64,000 nt of DNA from Brachionus manjavacas (GCA_019054805.1 JAHQIY010000008.1:2527501-2591500); one strand, 5' to 3'. Counted from the stretch's first letter, positions 24,601-35,489 are shown. Notes: generated from the letters alone by a model not told the origin. Made by a program: numbers and translations.

Positions 24601-27600
24601 GGGCTGGCATGTCACGCATTTGAGTCAGCAGACCGTCAAGGGTAGCGCGCAGTTTTCTCGGTTGCACTGTGAGCCATTGTCTTTCTTTTTGCTCTTCTAT
24701 TTGGTTCCATATTTTGGTCAGTTCAGACCATACGCCTTTAAGGTCGTTCAGCTCTTCAATGGAAACTGTAATGCGCATGTCGTTTGAGTTCGACGAGTTG
24801 TCTCTTAGCTCCAAAGCGTCTTTGGCACGCATCATATTATCGCGTTCTTCTTTGATGCGGTTGAATTTCCCCTCGAATATCTGCAGGTTTTTCAAGGCAT
24901 TGTCAGGTTTTAAGCTCCCAGCCACTGGTTTTGAGCTCTCCCATTCATTTATTAACTCATTAGTTCTGTTCTCGACCACTTTTTCTTCGCTAATTATCTT
25001 TGCCTGAAGAGAGGCAACCTGATTTTGAATGGACAAGTCTTTGCGCTTGAGGATTTCATTGAAAGCACCCCATTCTCCCAGGATGTAGTCAGTGTACAAC
25101 CAGTTAGACGGAAATTGGTACCGTTGTCGCTCAAGGATTTTCTGCGAGTTTGTATAAGCTTCCACTTTTCGCTCCCAATCTTTTAGTTTTCGCTTCAATG
25201 ACTGGACATATGTAATGACGCTGACTGCCTCTGATGTACTTGAGGCCTCGACTGATTGACTTTCCAAATCCTGTCTTGATTTAGAAACTGTTGAGTGAAA
25301 ATCTTGAAGCTCATTGCCCAGGAAAGAGCCAAATTTGCTCAACACATCCTTGTGCCATGCATCGTACTTGACATTTACTTTTGATTGAACCTAAATTTAA
25401 GATTTAATCAAGAAATTTGGTTTACAATTTAATGAGTTATTTTTTTAATTAATTGAGTTAATATTTGCTAATTTTTTGTGTCTAAAAAAGAATCTTAGAA
25501 AATTTTGTTTGAAAAAAAAAAATTTAAATTAATTTCAAATCGTTTGAAAATCTCATTTTTTTGAGAAAAAGGGAAGGACGAAATTAATTTGAAAAATGAA
25601 ATGGGAAAAATTGTTTTTTCTAGATTCTTGAACATATTTTGAATTTATTACTATTTAATCTCAAATCTGAATTTATTTAAATAAATGAATTATTTTTAAA
25701 TTTAAATTTTTAATTTTTAAATGAATATTTGAATTAGCCAAATTAGATTTTTTTTTTCTAGTCACTAGTTATGTCAAAACAATTTCTCATTTTTTTTACT
25801 TTTTGGACTGGCCTTAAATTCATGTGGCCACCATCAAATTAAATTGGACTTAATTTTGGCCACTTAATAATGATTAAATTTTTTTTTACATTTAAACTAG
25901 CTTGATTTGAAAAAAATTTAAATCAATTCGTGAGCTTGACTTGATTCTAATTATTTTATCAATTTTTACATAATTAATTAAAGATGAGTTTTTTGAATTT
26001 GAATTTGACAAAAACTAAACCGAAATTAGCCATTAATATAAAAGCCAGTAAGTCGGATTTTTATATTAATTCAATTGATTTTTTTTAATTCAGAAAATTC
26101 ATCGCTAATGTATTTTATAAATATTGCTTTTTGTTTCTCAATTCTTATTAGGAATTCCATAAAAAATTTTCATGAGATTTTATATTTTTTAATTAATAAA
26201 GACAAATCGATTCTGATAAATACTAAAATTTTTTACAATTTGCTTTTTTCGAAAAAATCTGCAATTTTTTAAATTTGAACTAAATAAAAATTATTTTGAT
26301 TCCATGTATCATGTTGAACTCTGGTAAATTTTAACAGTTTGAAACATTTCGCAGAATCGATTCATCAATACTTTTAGATTTTTAAATTTATTAAAAATCT
26401 TTCTATTAAAACAACTTCATGAACCCTAAAGATGAGCAAAAATAGATTCTAATTTATGAAAAAAGATAATACAATAACTTTATATCAAAGATGATTGATT
26501 TGGAAAAAAATGAGATACATTTAATATCTAGGTTAAAAAATAATGGAAAGAAAATAAGAAATTAGAAGCAGAATAAAAATTTTAACATTTAAAAAAAATT
26601 AATTACAAACAATTATAATCAAATCATAGAAAAATATCAAAATTCTTTTAGAATTTTTTTATTTATTAAATATTTTGATGAAAAATTTTCAACTTTTTTT
26701 TGAAAAGCATTCAACGTGATTGACTAAAATCTTATTGTTATTCTTATAGATTAAAATCATTTCATTTTGGATTCGAAAATAACTCAATAGGTCCTGTATC
26801 GAATTATTCTTCAAATAGATCGCAAAAATTTTTACTAGAGATTAAAAAAATCTAAACCTATATCTCTTAAGTTAGGAACTCTATGAGGATCAGTGTTAGG
26901 TTATCTTCTCTTTTTTTTATTGTTGTTGACGATCTATTATTTGTGTTTTAAAAAATTCAATCATAAATGATAAATATGAGAAAATTATTTGAAAAATTGA
27001 ATTTCTTTTGAAGCAATAATTGAAATAAATTGGAGATTTATTATTTTATAACTGAAAATTTAACTATAATAAATAAAAAAAAAATGCTAAACTTTCATAA
27101 CTTAAATTATTGAATATAATTTTGCTTTTAGATGTTAAAATTATTTATTTAAATAGTTTTAATTAGAAAAAATAAAAACCAACTAAAAATAAAAAAAGGT
27201 AAAAATAAAAAATGATAGACCTTGAAGTTGATTTTCAGGAATATTTGGATCAAAATAAGGCTGAAACAGATTCAGGATCTGAGAATGAATAAGAGTACGA
27301 AAGTTTTCATATAAAGATTACATGTGTTTACATATCATTGTAGTATTATTAACAAATAAGACAATTCACGTACCAGAAAAGTGTTTAGATTCGATGATTG
27401 ATTCTAAACCAAAACCCGGAAGAAAAAAAAGCAATGGCTTGGAATGTTAGGCAATAGATATATCTTTTTTTAATTTTAAATAAAATTTAGAATATTTAGA
27501 AAAACTGGATTTTTATAATAAATTTTTATTTTTATCTTAATTAAATTATTTTATGAAAAGAAAGATATTTTTATTTTCATCTAGTAAAATTGGTGAAATA

Positions 27601-30600
27601 TCAGTAATTTTAGTTACATGAATTAGCACACGCCAAATAAATTGAGCAAAATATTGAAATAATTTTTTTAATTTAAAAAAAGAAATACTAGAATAAAAAA
27701 TTAATATTTACCTTATTGTAGTCGATGATTATAGGCCCGAATTTCCTGTGAGTCTCTTGTGTGTCAAATGATTTTCGTGATTCCTTCATTTCGCTCAAAC
27801 AAGAAATCCACGCATTAAGATTGGCACCAAGCTTAGAGTAAATGGTATCGGGTTGCAAGTCCCATAATGACTGAAAATGCAGCCATATTTTGACAAAGTC
27901 CTGTGCTTGTTTTAAAATTTCATCAATGGCACCGAACGCATAATCCAACAGTTTAACCCCATTTATGAACTTGTTCAAAAGATTTTTGTATGTGACTTTG
28001 TATTCGGACTCGGCCTCCATGGTCACTTGAAACCTCGAGTGCAAAATCCTCTTTTGTGTGGTCACAACTGAACTAAACTCATACAGTTGCGATATCAAGT
28101 GTTCGCGTGCATCCTCGATCGACGGATTCACGTACAGCAATTGATTTCGAATCAACATTTCCAGAATAATTTGCTTTATGTTGGGCTCGCCGCCCATTTT
28201 GGCAATCAGCTCCGTCTCATCCTGAGGCTGCTGCATATCTGACAAAAGAGCTATGCCAGACAAATTGTCCATGTCCATGTCAATAGTTTTGGCTTTTGCC
28301 CCTCGCCGAATCACAGTCTCTTCTTCCTGTCGGTTTTTCTTGTCCAGCAACACATCAATCCAAATCTTGATGGCTATGGTGAGTCGCTGGGCGAACTTTT
28401 TCTCTATTTCCTCATCCAATTTGGCAACCCATTGGGGCAAATTGGAAAATCCCTTCAAGTTCAAATAGTCTATGGACTTTTGTATTTCGTACAGGACCTC
28501 GGCAAACTTGGTCTCATTGTAGGCACAAGTATCCAGCTCTTTTAGCTGAGCATCAATGCTGGACTCGACTGAGACCAATTCGTCAACTTTTTCCCTAAAA
28601 TTGTAAATAGAATCAGCAAATTTTTGCACACTTGACTCCAATTTGTACGAGTCCCACACCAACGAAGACATTTCGGATATCAACAGTTGAATGTCTTTTT
28701 TCATACCAGCGACCAGCAGTTGACAAGTTTGCTTTTCGTTAATGCGTTCACAAATTCTCTTGTAAGTGGACACATTTTCGATAAGCGATATGGCATACGG
28801 ATACATTTGTCTGGCCGTATGGGCTTTGTTGACGATGGCCAATGGCACTCTGGACACCAGCCACTTCATGTTGCGCGCCTCTTTGGTCAAAGTGATAATG
28901 TCGGGCGAAAAATTCACTTTAAGTGTGTAGATGGTGCCTTTGGAGGCGCGCATATTTTCCACCGAAAAAATGCGCCCCGAATTCTGCAGATTTTTCTGGC
29001 TGACTTTTTTCGACCAGTCTTCGAAAATCTCCTGAGTGTTTAGCTTCATGCGAAAGCTGTCTCCGTCAGCTTTGAGCTTTTGGCCGTCAACATGGGTCTC
29101 CCATCCTTTGCCGAGCACGGCTTCGACACGGCCCATGTACATGTTTAGCTGTCGCTCGATCTGCTTGGCCCATATGATGCTACCAGCCACAGTGGGTATG
29201 TCGCGCACTTTGCTCATTCTGTAGCACCTGCTCTGAATGTACTGGGCTTTGAACTTTTCCTGCAAGGCCTCTATGTCGTCTTTGACGCGCTGGATCAGCT
29301 GAGTTTGGTACTCACGGATTGCGCCACGGATGTGTGGACGAACGAATAGGGCATTGAAGCGCGAGAATATTCTGAACATTTCATTTGCATTTTTTGCTGT
29401 ACCCAGTTGGTCGCGAAGTCTGGCGGTCATTCGGGCCTCGACTCTTTCGATGCGCTCATCATAGCGCCGAATAGTCGACTCCCACAGCTCCTGGCCCTCC
29501 TCAGAAATGTCCAAAGCGTCAACTTCCTTTACTTTTTCATAGGCAAGACGAACTTCTTCTATGGCGTTGGCGTCAGCCACGTCCAGCCCTGCATCAACTG
29601 CTGTTCTTTGCGATTGATTTTGGCTGTTTTCTTCCGAGTCGCCTGAATTTACTGGTCTGAGAACACGGCTTATTACCGAGCTTAGTTGCTCGTGTTGGCG
29701 CCGAAAATTTTGCATTATCTGAAGCCGGTTCTGTAATCGCTTATGGGACGCGTTTATACGCCAAACTATTTTGTTCTCGTCTCGTTTGCGCTTGGCCAAG
29801 TCTCTGAGAGTGGCCTGTAGGCGTTCGAACTCGTCATCCCACGCCTGGAACACCCCGAAGCACGCTTTCATTATTTTTTCAAAGTCGTCAAAGTTGATTA
29901 TCATTAGCCGCTGTGTGGACAATACTTTGAGAATTTGGGTCGTGAGGTCCTTGGATATGGCTTCGATTAGCTTCAGTGCCCGGTTCATTGGGTATCTTGT
30001 GTTCCGGATTCGTCTCATGTGATTGAATATGCTCTGAATGGCCAGAGTTATTTTGGTCAGCTCAGTGGCTGAGATTAGCTCGTTGAGCGGAAAATCTTTC
30101 ATCAAAATGTTGTAGTCTTTGGCTGTTTCGAACGCTTCTTTTAGGCCTGTGTCCGAGTCGAAGCTTACAGTTGCCATGAAACGTTTTCCATGGCGAAGAA
30201 TGTCTAGTGTTAGTGTCACTTCGATTGACTCACGTTTTTCCGATATTCGGTTCAAGGCTCGCTCTAAATTCAGCCAGAAGCTTATTTCTTGCAGGGCGGT
30301 TCCCGTAGATGGATCGCGGTCCAATTTTGTCACCTTTAAAAAAATTAGATTAATAAAAAATAAGGTTTAAAATTGAATTTTTATTTTAATTTAAAGATAA
30401 AAGAAAACAAATTTTTTTTTAATTCCTTTTATGGCTGATTTTAAAAGATAATTATTTTATGCTATTCTTTAAAAAAATTTTATTAATTAAAATTCTTATG
30501 TTTTTTTTGATTTAAGTAAAATTTTCAAAATAATAATAAATATTATAAAACTTTTTCAATAAATTCTACATTTTTACATCGAAAAAATCTCTTAACTACA

Positions 30601-32557
30601 ATTAGTATTTTTATCTTAAAAAATTGTTTTATACTCTAAAATTTATCTTATATAGATATAAGTAAATAAATACAGGTGAATTTAAATTATTAATAAATAA
30701 GTGCATAATTAATAAAACTGAACACTATTCAAATGATTGATTCTTTAACTATTTTTTAGGTTTTTAAATTTTTTAAATCAAAGAATTTAGACTCTGGTCG
30801 ACATGGGTGAAGGTGACGCAATGGCATATTTATTTATAAGAAAAGTCCAAGTCAAAGAATTTAATAGTTTTTTTAAGTCCGGTCTTTGACTTTAATTAAA
30901 AATAAAAAATAAAAAAACCTTAATTCTTTAAGTTTAAAATTGATTTTGTAATTTTAATTGTTCTAATTTCATGATTTCTTATTAGTCTCAATTTTTAATT
31001 TAAGGGACTAATATTTCTGAGGGAAATTCTGGAAAAATGATAGATATCAAATTTATTAAATTTTAAGATTAAATCTTGAATGCCAAAATCATGTAACTTA
31101 GAATTTTTGGAGATAGATTAATTTGAAATTAGTAAATGAAAAAATGAAGCTTTTATTCGTGATAATTTCAATGATAGAAAAAGTATTATATTATTAAATA
31201 AAAAATTTATGAACTTTTAATAAAAAATTTATTTTATTTCAAATTAGAAAATAATTTAAATCGAAAGTTTTTGGAGCGAAAGTTTCTAAATTTTAGCTAA
31301 ATTTTTGAGTACTTAAATCTTAGTTTGTTGGCCCTTGCTGAAAATTATCAATAGGTTTAAGCCTATTTAATTTTTTTTCTAAATAAATTTTTTTTCCCAT
31401 TCTTTAAAAAAGGATTTCGCTGAATAAAAATTGTAAACTAATAACAAAAGATAAAAATTAACATGATCACAAGACCCAAAGAAAAGCTCATAAAATTTTT
31501 ACCAAATTTCTGTAAAAAAAAACAGCAATTAAAAGTAATAGTAATAATAATACTGTATGGTTTTCATCATAAGTTTTTCGGTCATTAAAGAACTGTTACA
31601 GTCTGTACTTCCTTATCATCTTAAACAGTTTCCTTTATTTCAATAATAAGCTCATAACTATATGCAATTAATTTCCTATTTAAATCAAAAGCTAAAATTT
31701 ACTTTTTTTATTTCTCTGATCCATCTATTGACGCCCGATTGGAGCTGATTTAAAAAGTTGGTATCATCGACTTTATCTGAAAAATCGTCGACTTTAGGCT
31801 TTCTATTTTCATCAGTAGATTTTTTTATCATTTGTAAAACAGTCGGATGAATGACAAGATTAATTTCAGGTATCTCAATATTCTGCTGCAAGTGAAGCAA
31901 ACCCATCTCTACTTCAGCAATTTTTTTTTCCATTTGAGTTGCAAATTGATCACCACCATACAAACTCTGTGTCGAGCCGGATGGAATGTCGCCGGCACCG
32001 CCGGAACTTAGCTTTGAGTCAGCTGCCGGATTGGAGTCCATGTGACCTCGCTTGATGTAGCTCTTAAAATAGGGCGCTAATGTATTGCTTACGTAGGAAT
32101 GAAGGGTTTCGTATGGTGACGAATCAGACAAGGAAATAACTCTGACTTGGTTGTGAAATTTTTTGTCACTTTCAACAACTGCGCCGCGCTTTATTACCTG
32201 CACACTTAGGCACTTTGGATTTGTGTAGTTCACTTCTGTCGAGATCAAAAATTGACTGATCACGGACTCGTCCGAGTTTTGTTCCGATTCTTCCTCATCT
32301 TTGAGTGTAAATCGTTGAATTATCAGCGTTCTACACTGGCTGTCACCGAGAAATTTCTTGATACATTCAATACTTGATTTTTCATTAAAACACTTTTCAA
32401 GTTCTGGCAAAGAGACCAAGTTGGCGTCCAAAAGAGCTGGAATGAATTGTCTAAGATAGTTTATAAATGAGACATGGTCGGCTATGCTTGCTGGTTGAGT
32501 CCCTGCGCCGGGCTGTTGAGGAGATGATGATTGATCATTGTCATTTGGCTCGATCAT
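9942..32557 (-). CDS. DYNC1H1: Cytoplasmic dynein 1 heavy chain, 6 exons, 4734 aa
   Basis: Exons in transcript order: 32557-31703, 30333-27712, 25390-22751, 21458-18465, 17790-15405, 12649-9942. All five introns are GT-AG; the first four are phase 0 and the last is phase 1. The sum from the ATG is 14205 nt, exactly 4735 codons. Length and sequence match animal DYNC1H1 (about 4646 aa in human) end to end. The product is the motor of the minus-end-directed dynein-dynactin complex. P-loops lie at about residues 1957 (AAA1, GPAGTGKT), 2277 (AAA2, GPSGSGKS), 2670 (AAA3, GPPGSGKT) and 3011 (AAA4, GVSGAGKT). The stalk and microtubule-binding domain follow, then AAA5, AAA6 and the C-terminal domain. 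No frameshift or internal stop was seen. The start is uncertain: ATG at 32557 is chosen, but the frame stays open up to an AG at 32579-32580 that could be a splice acceptor, so an upstream exon is possible. Confidence 0.97.
12650..15404 (-). other. DYNC1H1 intron 5 (2755 nt)
   Basis: This is the longest dynein intron and is AT-rich. Several scattered tacctaa and ttaggta motifs occur at about 14600-15000 in both orientations, perhaps a decayed short element. The 101-aa minus-strand open frame at 12879-13184 has low-complexity composition and no domain, and is regarded as chance. Confidence 0.6.
15405..17790 (-). CDS. DYNC1H1: DYNC1H1 exon 5, AAA4, stalk, MTBD and AAA5 start
   Basis: Residues 3038 to about 3833. 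It holds the end of AAA4 ([20 protein letters not shown]), the two coiled-coil halves of the stalk (heptads rich in E, K and Q), and the microtubule-binding domain around [15 protein letters not shown] (near residue 3383). AAA5 follows with [16 protein letters not shown]. The exon ends in phase 1 after ALNESK at a GTGAGC donor. Confidence 0.95.
17791..18464 (-). other. DYNC1H1 intron 4 (674 nt)
   Basis: AT-rich except for a G+C-richer core at about 18215-18300. That core contains an imperfect inverted repeat: taattaaagat near 18250 faces gtctttaatta near 18295, with a CACCACC-type loop. Its role is unknown. Confidence 0.5.
18465..21458 (-). CDS. DYNC1H1: DYNC1H1 exon 4, rest of AAA1 to AAA4 P-loop
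   Basis: Residues 2040-3037, 2994 nt. It continues AAA1 ([19 protein letters not shown]), then AAA2 (GPSGSGKS, near 20724-20747), AAA3 (GPPGSGKT, near 19545-19568) with [10 protein letters not shown]-type Walker B (here [12 protein letters not shown]), and the AAA4 P-loop GVSGAGKT near 18520-18543. AAA3 gates motor activity in the family. The first 24 residues, before AIFITMNP, are a short link to exon 3 that differs from the vertebrate form. Confidence 0.95.
21459..22750 (-). other. DYNC1H1 intron 3 (1292 nt)
   Basis: AT-rich. A short stretch near 22470-22515 (cggacttgaacttgacttg ... aacaactctg) resembles pieces at 33385-33460 and may be a dispersed short repeat. Nothing else was seen. Confidence 0.5.
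22751..25390 (-). CDS. DYNC1H1: DYNC1H1 exon 3, linker and AAA1 P-loop
   Basis: Residues 1160-2039, 2640 nt. It holds the end of the tail, the linker that performs the power stroke and the first part of AAA1. The AAA1 Walker A GPAGTGKT lies near 22976-22999 and Walker B is in [16 protein letters not shown]1 is the main ATPase site, and its key residues are present. The exon starts [20 protein letters not shown] and ends EALKEHSLQ at a GTAATT donor. Confidence 0.95.
25391..27711 (-). other. DYNC1H1 intron 2 (2321 nt)
   Basis: AT-rich. It holds a decayed reverse transcriptase fragment on the plus strand (about 26790-26950, listed separately). A short open frame at 27211-27291 on the plus strand ([19 protein letters not shown] ...) may be another mobile-element remnant. 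Confidence 0.5.
26790..26950 (+). pseudogene. Reverse transcriptase fossil in dynein intron 2
   Basis: Plus-strand conceptual translation gives [17 protein letters not shown] and, after a frameshift, [12 protein letters not shown] followed by a further shift into a stretch resembling VVDDL. Together these match the consecutive reverse transcriptase blocks of non-LTR elements (YLSNRxQ, then GVPQGSVLGPLLF, then NDL). At least one stop and two frameshifts show it is dead. It lies antisense to the dynein transcript. Confidence 0.6.
27712..30333 (-). CDS. DYNC1H1: DYNC1H1 exon 2, tail (DHC_N1)
   Basis: Residues 286-1159, 2622 nt. It encodes the tail that binds the intermediate and light intermediate chains. 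[49 protein letters not shown] and [15 protein letters not shown] are strongly conserved. The first codon is GTG (Val) directly after the acceptor. The exon ends IIIDYNK at a GTAAAT donor. Confidence 0.95.
30334..31702 (-). other. DYNC1H1 intron 1 (1369 nt)
   Basis: AT-rich with no open frames of note. A motif aagtccaagtcaaag near 30844-30858 is related to the repeated GACTTGGACT units at 33385-33440. Confidence 0.5.
31703..32557 (-). CDS. DYNC1H1: DYNC1H1 exon 1, N-terminal tail
   Basis: Residues 1-285. This is the N-terminal dimerisation part of the tail. It has a variable start and then conserved blocks such as [38 protein letters not shown] and [18 protein letters not shown]. The donor AAAAAAG-TAAAT at 31701-31702 is phase 0 and joins [20 protein letters not shown] of exon 2, which reproduces the known family sequence across the junction. 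Confidence 0.93.
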
Positions 32558-32806
32558 TACTCCCAATCTTTCTATTTTCTAAATAATTGATTATTATCTA
32601 TAAAGGAAAAAACATAAAATTTTAAGCTTTAAAATAAAATTCGAGTATCATATGGCGATAAAGGGGGGTACATTAGAGCTAGTTCTAAAAAGAGAGAAAT
32701 AAAATTTGAATTAATTACTAAGCTCTGAACTTAACTGAACTGAATACATTTCAAAATTCGAATCTTTATTTATACATATTCATCGTCTCGTGATTGAGGT
32801 CTTTAG

Positions 32807-32937
32807 TTAAGTTAGAATCTTTGAGGTCTTGTGTTGCATAGCATCGATGGTTAGAGGAGTATGGCACGCATTATTCCAGAGGGTGAATATGTCTTTTGTA
32901 TTGGATGCGATATTGTCCTAGATTAGTGTTTTTTATC
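32807..32937 (-). other. Coding-like island of unknown identity
   Basis: On the minus strand about 43 codons are open and read DNIASNTKDIFTLWNNACH, then TPLTIDAMQHKTSKILT, before a TAA. The composition is protein-like and the G+C is higher than around it, unlike the chance frames nearby. It could be an exon of an unseen gene, an upstream dynein exon or a mobile-element remnant. No family is recognised. Confidence 0.3.
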
Positions 32938-33324
32938 ATTTTTTTATTATAATCTTTTTTTTTGCTTGACATAAAGACGACTCATTTTATAAAATAATTT
33001 CAAATAATTTATTAAATTTGTGAAAAGATTTGATGCAAATAAATTAAAATATGCATCAAAGACCGCAATTTTGTTAAATATAGACTTTCAATTTTGAATT
33101 TCCGAGAAAAAATTAAAAATCGAATTAACATGTCTTCAGAAGGAAACAAAATAATCTTAATTTTTTTTCAGTTTTTTAATTCATAGGTCAATTAGAAATA
33201 AATATTAAATTTAATTTAGCTATGTGGTTTAGAATTAAAAAGCGATTTTTGAAGCTTTGTTTTGTTTTTATTTGTGTTTTTAAATTCAATGTTAGTTTAA
33301 AATTAATAAAAGAATTTATTATGC

Positions 33325-33381
33325 TTTTTTTTTAAAATAAATTGGTTAAATAATTTAACCAATTTATTTAAAAAAAAAAAA
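33325..33381. repeat. Long near-perfect hairpin
   Basis: Two arms of about 25 nt flank a 3-nt centre. The left arm ends ataaattggttaaa and the right arm starts tttaaccaatttat, each extended by a T or A tract. The hairpin could extrude as a cruciform or be the centre of a small foldback element. Confidence 0.6.
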
Positions 33382-33460
33382 GTCCTGACTTGGACTTTTT
33401 TTTGACTTGGACTTTTTTTTTTGATGACTTAGACTTTTTTTTGGGACTTTTAAACAACTC
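33382..33460 (+). repeat. Short GACTTGGACTTTTTTTT tandem units
   Basis: About three imperfect units of GACTTGGACT followed by a T run, ending in a related gggactttt, directly after the hairpin. Similar fragments occur in dynein introns 1 and 3, so this is probably part of a small dispersed element. Confidence 0.4.
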
Positions 33461-34435
33461 TGGTTAAATTTTAAAAACCCTTCAAAAATTTTTCTGCATT
33501 TGTAACATCTAGGCTTTGGGTTATTGGAATTTTCAAAAAATTATAAAGCTTCATAGCTGTCTAGATCTAAAAACTAAAAAGAAATCTGATTTGAATCTTT
33601 TTGAAGAATTTATTCGAAAATGCCTGAGCTGAAAAAGAAATGGTAGGATTAAGAATGGACAATTTTATTGACGATAGTAAAAGCCAGACCGACATAAAAA
33701 AAATTTAGTTTCTTTAATTTAATTTTTTTTGACAGAATTTTAACTTTGTTCTGTATTATTTCATTTTGTTCCTTGCATGAATTTATCTCGTATATTAATT
33801 TGGTAACAATTATATAATAATTTGGTATCATCTTGAAAATTTTTCATTCTTTCGATTTGAGAACAAATTATAAAAAAAATCCAAAGATGTTGATGGCAGT
33901 TGTAATACCAAAGGTTACAATTTATAAGATTTAATCAATTTATTTCTCAAAACATTTTCAATGAAGAAGCATAGAGACATTTTGAATTTGATCATGGTAT
34001 TTTTAAGCTTTAAAAAATACAAAAAATTATTAAAAAATATTCGGAAACTATTTAGTTTAAAAAATATAAATTTACGTTTTTACACAACAGTGAATACTTA
34101 AATTTAAAATTATCAAAAAAAATTTAACAAACGGACAATTGTAAAATGGAAAATGTTCGATTGAAAAATAATATCTAAAATATTAGATGACATCAAGAGA
34201 TGAAAGATGAACTTTTATATTAAATGATTTTCATTAGAATGAAAATTATCAATTTAATTTTGTCTAAAATATTTTGGCATGTTATTTTTATTAAAGAAAT
34301 TAAAATATTTCCTTTTTTTATTTTCCCTAGCTATTAAATTTTTCGTTAATTTTAAGTGAGAATCTTCTCTTAATTCCAACAAATAATAATATTTTCGAGG
34401 CTAAAGTTTTCTATTTTTGTGTGAATATTCAAATT
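33461..34435. other. AT-rich intergenic DNA
   Basis: No convincing gene. A 60-aa minus-strand frame at 33649-33831 has weak protein-like character near its end only, and is not called. Confidence 0.4.
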
Positions 34436-34683
34436 TTATACTTTAAAAAATTCTTCCGTGCTCATATTGCGATCACGATTAGTATTTTCATTAATCTGAA
34501 AACCAATTTGGGTGAGATTATTAAAAACAGTGAAAAATTTGAATCATAGATTTCCCATTCCTGACATTTTGATGTAGACTGTGAATTGTCTATGGAATTT
34601 TGTATAGATTCGCTTATGTTGTACCATGGGTTTAAATTAATGTAGTGCAAAAATTTACTTACATGTATAAATTTGGATATCAT
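34436..34683 (-). pseudogene. Decayed open reading frame, family unknown
   Basis: The minus strand has a 73-aa frame (34683-34462) with protein-like stretches such as STSKCQEWEIYDSNF. An overlapping second frame continues as FNNLTQIGFQINENTNRDRN and then MSTEEFFKV before TAA at 34436-34438. The frame jump suggests one original gene broken by an indel, probably a mobile-element gene given its surroundings. No domain is recognised. Confidence 0.3.
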
Positions 34684-35312
34684 TTAAACCTGAAACACAA
34701 TTGTTCGATTGATTTTCGTTCTTTTAGACTGGTATTTGATGGGATAATGGACAAGTTGGGCGAGCATGTAAAAATCGGGTCAAAAAAAATCATATGAACA
34801 AAAAATCGGGTGTGTAAAAATCTGATTTATAATTAAATAAAAATTAGCTAATTGAGTTTGATAAATTTTTTATTGATAAAATTATAATATATCATTAATA
34901 TAATAAAAAAATATTAGGAATTGATAATATAATTAGATTGCTACAAATGTGGTTTTTTTTCGCCAATATTTAAAGTTTCCGATTTAAAATTAGAAAGATA
35001 AGAAGTTTTAATGTACATGCTATGATTTTCATGCTATCGTTTTTATTTCTAATTTGTATCATTATTTTTGTCTTACATTTTAATTTTACATTTTTTAATT
35101 TTAATTTTTTCGAATTAACGTTCCTTTTTATTTTAATAATTTTATTTTTAGGTAATAAGTATTATTTTTCATTTTTTAAAAAAACAAAAAAACACAAAAA
35201 AATTTATTTTTTATCTCTTTTTTAGTTTTTTACTTCTCCTTAAAGGAAGCTAATTCAATTCAATAAATAAAAAAAAAAGGGCAGAATTGGTCCTAAATAA
35301 AAAAAAAATAAT
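34684..35312. other. AT-rich intergenic DNA
   Basis: The plus-strand frame at 35022-35225 is almost only F, L, I and K and looks like chance in T-rich sequence. Nothing else was recognised. Confidence 0.4.
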
Positions 35313-35489
35313 TTAAAACCTTGGACAAATCTTAAATTTGGAAGGGTCTATTTTCAGTGACAAATCATAAGCATAAGCTAAAGCCAATAAACCACAGTCG
35401 TTGTCACCATCTTTTTCAGCAACTTAGGCTATTTGAACTGTAAGTACCGAACGTTCTGGGTTCTCATGTCCAAAAAGTCCAAGTTCACT
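35313..35489 (-). pseudogene. Ulp1-like cysteine protease fragment, mobile-element type
   Basis: Minus-strand translation reads SELGLFGHENPERSVLTVQIA, stop, then VAEKDGDNDCGLLALAYAYD and LSLKIDPSKF. The DxNDCGLxALAYA block is the catalytic-cysteine region of Ulp1/C48-type peptidases often carried by large transposons. One in-frame TAA and the short length show a dead fragment. Confidence 0.5.

Larger units (their letters stand above)
32558..33640. other. DYNC1H1 upstream region
   Basis: The dynein promoter and 5' UTR should lie here. The stretch contains a G+C-richer, coding-like island at 32807-32937 and a strong hairpin at 33325-33381, both listed separately. Otherwise it is AT-rich and unremarkable. 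Confidence 0.4.

Noticed and set aside
26075-26272. 65-aa plus-strand frame in dynein intron 2
   Set aside because: Low-complexity I, F, N and K composition typical of chance frames in AT-rich introns.
9942-32557. Dynein as a pseudogene, suggested by interrupted frames
   Set aside because: All interruptions fall at GT-AG introns with matching phases. The joined product is collinear with the family and has no stop.
35022-35225. 67-aa plus-strand frame rich in Phe and Leu, resembling a membrane protein
   Set aside because: T-rich DNA gives Phe, Leu and Ile codons by default. There is no other support and no splice context.
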